DNA from: Streptomyces sp. CC0208
GTDB lineage: Bacteria > Actinomycetota > Actinomycetes > Streptomycetales > Streptomycetaceae
Direction: 5' to 3'
Assembly (NCBI RefSeq): GCF_003443735.1
Contig: NZ_CP031969.1
Location: forward strand, 4,216,001-4,280,000
Length of the DNA: 64,000 bases
Shown here: positions 58,409-64,000 of the stretch, piece by piece
Layout: every line of letters begins with the position of its first letter
How positions within the stretch are numbered: position 1 is the stretch's first letter
Position numbers and translations under genes: made by a program
Notes under the pieces: model-generated
What the model saw: the letters and a program-made list of their open reading frames with translations, nothing else
Databases searched by the model: none
Told to the model about the DNA's origin: nothing

Positions 58409-59371
58409 CTAGACCCCCTCCACCGCCGTCAGCCACAGCTTCACGTACCGCTCCACATCCACGTCCAACCCCACGTCCACGAGGGTCACTTCACGCTCGC
58501 CCTCGTGGATCTCGGACTCCCCGGGACGGCGGCGGCGGTCGACCACGGTCTGGCCGCGGGTCGGGCCCGGGGCCAGGCTCACCTCCACCGGCAGGAGTTC
58601 GGTGGTCAGCCCGTCCGGGTCGACGACCGCACAGACCGCGCCCGCGTCGCCGAGGCCGCCCGTGGGGGTGGGATCACCGGAGGTGGCCGGGTCGCGGTGG
58701 GCGAGGAGTTCCCCGGCCATCCGCAGGCTGGGCTCCGAACTCGCCCGCAGCCGCTGGACGTCGGCGGCGGGGACGACGACCCGCTCGAAGACGTCCAGGC
58801 CGTACATCGTGATCGGCACCCCGGCGGTGAGCAGCACGGCGGCCGCCTCCGGATCGTGCCAGACGTTGAACTCCGCGACGGGCGTGGCGTTCCCGGTCGC
58901 CACCGCACCGCCCATGAACACGATCCGCTCGATGTTCCGCACCACGTCGGGATGGGTGCGGAGCAGCAGGGCGATGTTCGTCAGCGGCGCGGTGGGGATG
59001 AGGGTGACCGGCGTCGGGGAGGCAAGGATCTCCCGCCTGAGCAGGGTCACCGCGTCCACGTCGACCGCGACCCGGGTCGGCGCGGGCAGCCCAAGGTCGC
59101 CCATGCCGTCGAGGCCGTGCACGTGGTGCGCGGCGCGCACGGGCTCGATCAGCGGCCGCGCGGCACCCCGGGCGACGGGGATGTCCCCGGCCCCGGCCTG
59201 TTCCAGAACGGTCAGCGTGTTGCGGACGACGCCGTCGACGTCGGTGTTCCCGGCGACACAGGTGACCGCGCGCAGGTCGATGCCTGGATGCCGTACGGCG
59301 AACAGCAGGGCCAGGGCGTCGTCGACACCGGTGTCGCAGTCGATGATCACCGGGATGGGCTGACCGGTCAC
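58409..59371 (-). CDS. inosine/uridine-preferring nucleoside hydrolase
   Basis: A 320-aa enzyme with the N-terminal DCDTGVDDALALLF calcium/ribose motif, LIPTAPLTNIALLL, and VFMGGAV. GTG 59371 with GGAAAGG upstream is preferred to the earlier ATG because the extra N terminus runs into a tandem repeat. It splits ribonucleosides into base and ribose. Confidence 0.92.
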   Translation of the reverse strand: MTGQPIPVIIDCDTGVDDALALLFAVRHPGIDLRAVTCVAGNTDVDGVVRNTLTVLEQAGAGDIPVARGAARPLIEPVRAAHHVHGLDGMGDLGLPAPTRVAVDVDAVTLLRREILASPTPVTLIPTAPLTNIALLLRTHPDVVRNIERIVFMGGAVATGNATPVAEFNVWHDPEAAAVLLTAGVPITMYGLDVFERVVVPAADVQRLRASSEPSLRMAGELLAHRDPATSGDPTPTGGLGDAGAVCAVVDPDGLTTELLPVEVSLAPGPTRGQTVVDRRRRPGESEIHEGEREVTLVDVGLDVDVERYVKLWLTAVEGV

Positions 59372-59395
59372 GGCGGGGATCCTTTCCTCACTGGC

Positions 59396-59460
59396 GTACG
59401 TCACTGAAGTACGTCACCGAAGTACGGGTCCGACGTACGGGTCCGACGTACGGGTCCGAC
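59396..59460. repeat. five tandem 13-bp repeats
   Basis: GTACGTCACTGAA, GTACGTCACCGAA, then three GTACGGGTCCGAC copies in a row, ending one base before the ThrRS stop codon. The array lies upstream of the nucleoside hydrolase gene. Confidence 0.9.
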
Positions 59461-59461
59461 C

Positions 59462-60703
59462 TTACGCAGCCGCCCAGAGTTCGGCCCCGCGATCACCGGC
59501 CCGGGCACCGATCCGTTCCAGCAGCTCGTCGACCGGCACGGCTCCCGGCCTACGGCCGTCCCGCAGCCGTACGGCCGCACAGCCGGCGTCGGCCTCCCGC
59601 TGCCCGATCACCGCCTGGTACGGCACGAGGCGCGCGGCGCGGACGCGGGCGCCGAGGGTGCCGTGGCCGGGGCCCGAGAGTTCGGCCCGGATGCCGCGCG
59701 CTTCGGCCCGCCGTACGAGGTCATGGGCCCGTTCCTCCTGTTCCTCCGCCACCGGCAGGATTACCAGCTGCACGGGGGCGAGCCACACAGGGAAGGCGCC
59801 GCCGTGCGCCTCGATGAGATGGGCGACCGCCCGCTCCACGCTCCCGATGATGCTGCGGTGGACCATCACCGGCCGGTGCTTGCGGCCGTCGCGGCCGATG
59901 TAGTGGAGGTCGAAGCGTTCGGGCTGGTGGAAGTCGATCTGGACGGTGGAGAGAGTGGATTCCCGTCCTGCCGGGTCGCTGATCTGTACATCGATCTTGG
60001 GCCCGTAGAAGGCGGCCTCGCCCTCGACGGACTCGTACTCGATGCCGTCCAGGACCTCTTCGAGGAGGGCGGTGGCGCGGCGCCACAGTTCCGGGTCGGG
60101 GACGAACTTTCCATCGCCGTCGCCGGGGAGGGACAGCCGGTACCTGGCCGCCCGGATGCCGAGGTCGTCGTAGGCGCGCCGGATGAGTGCGAGGGCGGCG
60201 CGGGCCTCGGCCACGGCCTGCTCCGGGGTACAGAAGATGTGGGCGTCGTTGAGCTGGATGGAACGGACGCGGGTCAGACCGCCGAGGACGCCCGACAGCT
60301 CCGAGCGGTACATGCCGCCCAACTCGGCGAACCTGAGCGGCAGTTCACGGTAACTGTGGGACCGTGACCGATAGATGAGGGCGTGGTGCGGACAGAGGCT
60401 GGGCCGCAGCACGACCTCCTCGCCCTCGCCCTCGCCGCCGCCCAGCCGCATCGGCGGGAACATGTCGTCGCTGTAGTGGTCCCAGTGCCCGGAGATCTCG
60501 TACAGCTCCCGCTTCCCGAGCACGGGCGAGTACACGTGCCGGTACCCGGCGGCCCGCTCGGTCTCCCTGACGTACTCCTCCAGCACATGCCGTACGACGG
60601 CCCCGTCGGGCAGCCAGTACGGCAGCCCCGCGCCCATCAGCGGATCGGTGTCGAACAGATCGAGCTCACGGCCGAGTCGGCGGTGGTCGTGCATCGGCTT
60701 CAT
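59462..60703 (-). CDS. threonyl-tRNA synthetase catalytic/anticodon form without editing domain
   Basis: A 413-aa class II synthetase starting at DHRRLGRELDLFDTDP, the beginning of the usual catalytic domain; the TGS and editing domains are absent. Zinc ligands are visible (Cys in RPSLCPHHALIY, His in DAHIFC, His in VMVHRSIIGSVERAV), as are motif 2 (RFAELGGMYRSELSG) and motif 3. The C-terminal anticodon domain is complete. It probably charges tRNA-Thr but cannot clear mischarged serine itself. GGGAGA precedes ATG 60703. Upstream is a threonine attenuator. Confidence 0.92.
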   Translation of the reverse strand: MKPMHDHRRLGRELDLFDTDPLMGAGLPYWLPDGAVVRHVLEEYVRETERAAGYRHVYSPVLGKRELYEISGHWDHYSDDMFPPMRLGGGEGEGEEVVLRPSLCPHHALIYRSRSHSYRELPLRFAELGGMYRSELSGVLGGLTRVRSIQLNDAHIFCTPEQAVAEARAALALIRRAYDDLGIRAARYRLSLPGDGDGKFVPDPELWRRATALLEEVLDGIEYESVEGEAAFYGPKIDVQISDPAGRESTLSTVQIDFHQPERFDLHYIGRDGRKHRPVMVHRSIIGSVERAVAHLIEAHGGAFPVWLAPVQLVILPVAEEQEERAHDLVRRAEARGIRAELSGPGHGTLGARVRAARLVPYQAVIGQREADAGCAAVRLRDGRRPGAVPVDELLERIGARAGDRGAELWAAA

Positions 60704-60742
60704 GGGGGGTCTCCCTCGCTCATCGTGGGGCGAGGAACCGAC

Positions 60743-60777
60743 GGGAACAACAAAACCCCGGGGCACTCGCCCCGGGG
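60743..60777 (-). terminator. intrinsic terminator of the ThrRS attenuator
   Basis: On the minus strand CCCCGGGGC GAGT GCCCCGGGG is followed by TTTTGTTGTT, one of the few classical Rho-independent terminators here. It lies 19 nt after the leader peptide stop and 39 nt before the ThrRS ATG. Confidence 0.9.
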
Positions 60778-60796
60778 CTTCGGACTGCGTCAGCTG

Positions 60797-60865
60797 TCAG
60801 CGCGCCGGGACCTGCTCCGGCGTCGTCGTGATCGACGGGATGGCGATGGCTTGGGCACGCTGCAT
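60797..60865 (-). CDS. 22-aa threonine leader peptide (attenuator)
   Basis: The minus-strand frame MQRAQAIAIPS-ITTT-PEQVPAR contains ATC ACG ACG ACG, three consecutive threonine codons, then stops before a strong terminator. Shortage of charged tRNA-Thr should stall the ribosome there and let transcription pass. TACCCT (complement of 60872-60877) lies exactly six bases before the ATG, suggesting a leaderless transcript. Confidence 0.85.
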   Translation of the reverse strand: MQRAQAIAIPSITTTPEQVPAR

Positions 60866-60938
60866 GGGGTGAGGGTAGGGGGAGGGGTGGGGGTGGGGCG
60901 AAGGGTTTTTCGGTGCGGTGGGGTGGGGTGGGGTGGGG
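60866..60938 (+). repeat. G-quadruplex-prone G-rich tract
   Basis: The plus strand has four GGGG runs separated by single T at 60920-60938, and another G-run cluster at 60873-60905. It lies just upstream of the attenuator on its template strand. Confidence 0.7.
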
Positions 60939-60994
60939 CGACCTGTTGGGGCGTACCCGCGGCTGCTGCCGTCGTGCGAAGCGGGTCAGGTCAG

Positions 60995-61186
60995 TCAGGG
61001 GTGGGCCTCGTGCAGGGACCGTATGAAGGTGGTCCAGGTGTCTGGGACGACCTGGAGTATCGGTCCGTCGGGGGTCTTGGAGTCGCGGACGGCGATGGTG
61101 CCGGGGCGATTGCGGGCGACTTCGACGCACTCGCCGTGCGCGTCGCCGCTGCTGTGGGTGGACTTCCTGAACTCGTAGTCGGACAC
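60995..61186 (-). CDS. DUF397 protein
   Basis: A 63-aa protein (FRKSTHSSGDAHGECVEVARNRPGTIAVRDSKTPDGPILQVVPDTWTTFIRSL) of the DUF397 family that accompanies WhiJ-like regulators. Five bases separate it from the regulator stop, so it is co-transcribed. Confidence 0.92.
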   Translation of the reverse strand: MSDYEFRKSTHSSGDAHGECVEVARNRPGTIAVRDSKTPDGPILQVVPDTWTTFIRSLHEAHP

Positions 61187-61191
61187 GGGCC

Positions 61192-62073
61192 CTACATCTC
61201 CTTGCGGATGCTGTCGATGAGTCTTACGGAGTTGCTGTGCGCGAGTCCGAGCCGCGTGATCCGATCGAAGGTCGCGTTGTGATGTGCGGCGTCAGTCTCG
61301 CTCTCCAACCAGACCTTCGTCGACGAAGTATCCACCTGTACGACGTCCAGAGCACCGGGCTCAGCGAAGGAGACGACGGTGAAGGCACAGGTCATCCCGG
61401 GGTGGGCACCAGCGATGAACGGGACCAACTGGACCCGCACGTTGGGCAGGTGCGCCGCCTCCAGCAGATGCTCCAGCTGAGCCCGCATGACATCCCGGCC
61501 ACCGACCAGTTGACGCACGGCCCCCTCGTGAAGCAACGCCCAAAGCTGTAGCGGGCGTTCGCCGCCCAGCCTCGCCTGCCGGGCCATCCTCGCCTCGACG
61601 AAGGTCTCGATCTCGTCGAGGTCGTCCCAGGATCCGTTCCCGACCGCGAGAGCACGGGCATAGTCGGCGGTCTGCAAAAGGCCGGGCACAAAGGTGAGTT
61701 GCCAGGTTCGGAGTTCCGTGGCGATGTCCTCCAGGGCCACGTACTCGATCTGGGCCGTCAGCTGCGGGTACCGGTTCCACCAGCCCTTTGCCTTACGCCG
61801 TTCCCGATCCGCCTTGGCGAGCGCGAGCAGCTTGCCGATAACTGTCTCGTCGGTCTCGCCGTACAGATGAGACAAGGCCCTGATGTCGGGATCGCGCAAC
61901 GGCACCTGCCCGCGCTCGATCTTCGCCACCTTGGTGACGGACGCGGTCAGAGCTTCGGCGGCATGTGTCTGCCGGAGATCACACGCCTCTCGCATCCGCA
62001 GCAGCTCACCACCGAGCCGTCGCCCCAGAACGGTAGTAATGGTCTTCCCACGGTCGGGGTTCCTGCCTGCCAC
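61192..62073 (-). CDS. WhiJ-like XRE regulator with DUF5753 domain
   Basis: A 293-aa protein: HTH about 17-70 (LGGELLRMREACDLRQTHAAEALTASVTKVAKIERGQVPLRDPDIRALSHLYG) and C-terminal DUF5753 (YVALEDIATELRTWQLTFVPGLLQTADYARAL). Such proteins pair with DUF397 peptides and RsbW-like ATPases in Streptomyces development and antibiotic control; the three genes here form that set. Confidence 0.93.
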   Translation of the reverse strand: MAGRNPDRGKTITTVLGRRLGGELLRMREACDLRQTHAAEALTASVTKVAKIERGQVPLRDPDIRALSHLYGETDETVIGKLLALAKADRERRKAKGWWNRYPQLTAQIEYVALEDIATELRTWQLTFVPGLLQTADYARALAVGNGSWDDLDEIETFVEARMARQARLGGERPLQLWALLHEGAVRQLVGGRDVMRAQLEHLLEAAHLPNVRVQLVPFIAGAHPGMTCAFTVVSFAEPGALDVVQVDTSSTKVWLESETDAAHHNATFDRITRLGLAHSNSVRLIDSIRKEM

Positions 62074-62249
62074 GCGTACTCCCCTTCACCAGGGCCAGCA
62101 ATATTTCTGTCCTGTTCGATTGCTGGCCAATTCCCCTAGAGGCTACCGTCAGTACTCGATCAGCCACTCAGGGAAACCAGTTGGCGGAAGTGCACCGTGC
62201 TGCCCGCACGGCGGAGCCACCTCAACTCCCCCACACCCCGGAGGATCCC

Positions 62250-62687
62250 GTGACCGACTCCTGCCCTCCCGGCCCACCCAAGTCCTACGCCCGTTACGAC
62301 GAGGCCAGCTACATCCCGTACCCACGCAGCATCCCCCTCGCCAGGAGACGCGTCGCCGAACTCACCGTCGACTGGGGACACCCGGCCCTCGCCGGCGACG
62401 CGGCGCTGCTGGCAAGCGAGTTGTGCACGAACGCCCTGCTGCACGGCTGCCTACGAGACCGCCTCTTCCGCGTCGAGACGACCCTCACCGACACCGCACT
62501 CCGGATCGCGGTGACCGACCCGAGAGGAGAACGCCTCCCCGGCTCCCGACCGTCCCACCCCGACGACCAGTTCGGCCGAGGCCTGCTCATCGTCCGCGTG
62601 CTGGCCGGTCGTTGGGCGGTGGAAAGACTCACGGTCGGCAAGACGGTATGGGCGGAACTGGACCTCCCGAAGACGCGCGGTGCGTAG
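62250..62687 (+). CDS. RsbW-like ATP-binding protein
   Basis: A 145-aa HATPase_c protein with the N-box ALLASELCTNALLHG and FGRGLLIVRVLAGRWAVE. GTG 62250 is taken because GGAGG lies five bases upstream. Divergent from the WhiJ-like gene. It probably acts as an anti-sigma or antagonist kinase. Confidence 0.9.
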   Translation: MTDSCPPGPPKSYARYDEASYIPYPRSIPLARRRVAELTVDWGHPALAGDAALLASELCTNALLHGCLRDRLFRVETTLTDTALRIAVTDPRGERLPGSRPSHPDDQFGRGLLIVRVLAGRWAVERLTVGKTVWAELDLPKTRGA

Positions 62688-63072
62688 CCACACAGAGGCG
62701 ACGAGAGCCACGGCCTGGCGTTGGCCTTCTGTCCACAGGTCGTCGCGTTGTCGGTAGCGGACAACGACGGCACGGGAACGGCACCCAAGATCCTGGGCAT
62801 GGTCGATACGACACCCGGGCGATGGAAGCCCCTTCGTGTGAGGGGCGTGTGGATCAGAGAAACTTACGCCCCTTGCGTGGCCTCTTCCCAGGTCGAAATC
62901 ATTAGCAGGGTCTCCGTGAGCATGCTTTCCGGAGCCGTTGCAGTACAGCAATCATCATGGCCTCAGCTGACTGCCGACAACCGGAGACAGCCGCCTGACC
63001 AGTCCACCAGAGCTCAATAGCCACCCAGCAGAGAGTTCGGGACAAAGAGGTTGCGCCGCTAAGGTGCGCGGC
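62688..63072. other. intergenic, lower-GC, no gene recognised
   Basis: About 385 bases with lower G+C than most of the window. No frame has a good start and family resemblance, and no tRNA is seen. A short GCCCCT/AGGGGC inverted repeat occurs near 62827-62846. It could hold an RNA or remains of a lost gene. Confidence 0.4.
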
Positions 63073-63270
63073 ATGACCGACGACGCCCTGGCTTGTCCTG
63101 AGTGCAGCCGGCCCCTGGCTGCGGGCGGTCTCGTGCTGTCCAGGCGAGACGACGGCCAGAGGGTGTGCCGCTCTCTGTGGCGATGTGCTGCCTGGCACAC
63201 CTGGTGGCGGTGGACGGATCGGCCAGAGGAACCGTTGGAAGTCTGCGCAGCTCCGGAGCTGTTCCGTTGA
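63073..63270 (+). CDS. small zinc-ribbon-like protein
   Basis: A 65-aa protein (MTDDALACPECSRPLAAGG...VCRSLWRCAAWHTWWRW) with CPEC and later C/H residues able to bind zinc. AAGGTG precedes the ATG. The sequence pattern recurs in Streptomyces from memory; function unknown. Confidence 0.65.
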   Translation: MTDDALACPECSRPLAAGGLVLSRRDDGQRVCRSLWRCAAWHTWWRWTDRPEEPLEVCAAPELFR

Positions 63271-63421
63271 CAACCAACTACCGCTGGACCAGTCGACGAA
63301 GGCAGCTACTGGCGAGCGTAGATTGAACTCCTAAGCTTGTTCATTATCTTCGGACTTGAACGAGGCCAGGGTGCGGGTCGGCCAGCGGTATCAGGGCTGG
63401 CCGTCTCTCTACGATGTCGCC

Positions 63422-64000
63422 ATGCCGATCTCTGGGCGGGAACAGCCGCTGATACGCGTTCTGTATGACGAGTCCCGCCATGACCTGCGGGATCCGGCTC
63501 ATCCGCGTCCCGTCCGTCTCTACCTATGGGAGCCGGAGCATCCGCTGGCCGTACCCGCCCCGCTGGTCGTTGTCTCGCATGGCACCGGGGGCTCGGGCGG
63601 CGACATGGAGTGGCTGGTGCGTCCGCTGCGCGAGGCGGGATTCCGGGTGATGGCCCTTGACCACCACGGCAACAACTTTGTCGACGGTTACGAGCCTGAG
63701 GGGTTTCTCCACGTGTGGGAACGGCCCCGGGACGTCTCCTTCGCCCTCGACGCGCTCGCTCGGGAACAGCCCCTCGGTCCGGTCGGCGCAGCAGGTTTCT
63801 CCCTCGGCGGCTATACGGCGGCGGCGCTTGCCGGGGCCCGCGTCGATCCGCAGATCGCGTGGGCCGTGCTGTCGGGGGCGGTGCCCTTGCCTGGCATACC
63901 CGAATTCCCCGGCGTGCTGGAGGCGCTGCGGAAGAAATATCCGGAAGACGAGTCGTCGCGGCTTGTGCTGGATGGCGCTGGAGCAGACCTCTTGGATTCC
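63422..64000 (+). CDS. dienelactone-hydrolase-like alpha/beta-hydrolase, 3' end missing
   Basis: At least 193 residues, open to the window edge. Signatures: PLVVVSHGTGGSGGDMEWLVRPLREAGFRVMALDHHG and the nucleophile elbow GAAGFSLGGYTAAALA. No ribosome-binding site; TACGAT (63410-63415) ends six bases before ATG 63422, so it may be leaderless. Codons are less G/C-biased (GTT, TTT, CTA, ATA, AAA), unlike most genes here, hinting at transfer or low expression. Confidence 0.85.
   Translation, partial: MPISGREQPLIRVLYDESRHDLRDPAHPRPVRLYLWEPEHPLAVPAPLVVVSHGTGGSGGDMEWLVRPLREAGFRVMALDHHGNNFVDGYEPEGFLHVWERPRDVSFALDALAREQPLGPVGAAGFSLGGYTAAALAGARVDPQIAWAVLSGAVPLPGIPEFPGVLEALRKKYPEDESSRLVLDGAGADLLDS

Noticed and set aside
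60743..60870. T-box riboswitch upstream of ThrRS
   Set aside because: No T-box consensus (AGGGUGGNACCGCG) and the leader peptide with Thr codons explains the terminator better.
62688..63072. tRNA or attachment site
   Set aside because: No cloverleaf or T-loop consensus could be drawn, and no integrase gene is nearby.
1..64000. CRISPR array, prophage or insertion sequence
   Set aside because: No regularly spaced repeats with unique spacers, no transposase or integrase, and no phage structural genes were seen.

Overview
The window is high-GC actinobacterial chromosome, almost certainly from a Streptomyces. The evidence is a whiE/sch-type spore-pigment polyketide cluster, G/C-ending codons throughout, a rare TTA (bldA) codon in a SpoIIE-type regulator, a LAETG sortase substrate, a WhiJ-like XRE/DUF397/ATPase set, and the common Streptomyces intergenic repeat with core GGGGCGCGGGGAACTGCGCG. 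I cannot name the species. No rRNA, tRNA, CRISPR array, insertion sequence or prophage was recognised. Start codons were chosen by ribosome-binding site, signal peptide and family fit, so several genes are shorter than the longest open frame.

Layout. 1-4.9 kb: spore-pigment genes in one direction (SchA/CurD protein cut by the left edge, cupin, KS-alpha, chain-length factor, ACP, aromatase/cyclase, TcmI-type cyclase). 4.9-9.6 kb: a minus-strand set (O-methyltransferase, secreted beta-helix protein, secreted SRPBCC protein, MDR oxidoreductase) with a divergent TetR gene. 9.9-12.2 kb and 18.7-21.1 kb: two paralogous cold-shock modules, each a CspA-type gene followed by a DEAD-box RNA helicase. 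Between them lie a MerR-like regulator, a DUF4232 lipoprotein, a membrane-anchored XRE protein, a PAP2 protein, an MmyB-like regulator and an FMN reductase. 21-26 kb: PAS/GAF/SpoIIE/ATPase regulator, YhgE-like membrane protein, acyltransferase. 26.5-35 kb: small CarD/Tudor-like protein, TerD, inositol monophosphatase, orphan histidine kinase, MMPL exporter, secreted TAP-like peptidase. 35-41 kb: 979-aa lysozyme-like/golvesin-like secreted protein, trpF, secreted PL9 pectate lyase. 41-47 kb: ABM monooxygenase, ECF sigma factor with a CU044_5270-type partner, CPBP protease, a NarL-type two-component system. 47-56 kb: mostly small Streptomyces membrane and secreted proteins, a solo sugar-binding lipoprotein, a GH13 glucosidase, a LAETG cell-wall protein. 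56-61 kb: ArsR repressor, cobalamin riboswitch plus NiCoT transporter, nucleoside hydrolase, editing-domain-less threonyl-tRNA synthetase behind a threonine attenuator. 61-64 kb: WhiJ-like set, zinc-ribbon protein, and a hydrolase cut by the right edge.

The most interesting signals are RNA or regulatory. (i) Both helicase genes carry a hairpin burying the ribosome-binding site, with one compensatory base-pair change between copies. (ii) Both csp genes share a 20-nt motif at the predicted 5' end of their mRNA. (iii) The ThrRS gene has a 22-codon leader with ATC ACG ACG ACG and a strong intrinsic terminator. (iv) Near-identical 16-bp palindromes flank the 44-46 kb two-component locus. (v) A trpF gene is present although Streptomyces normally rely on PriA. 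(vi) A palindrome-bearing ArsR promoter faces a B12-riboswitch-controlled cobalt/nickel transporter.
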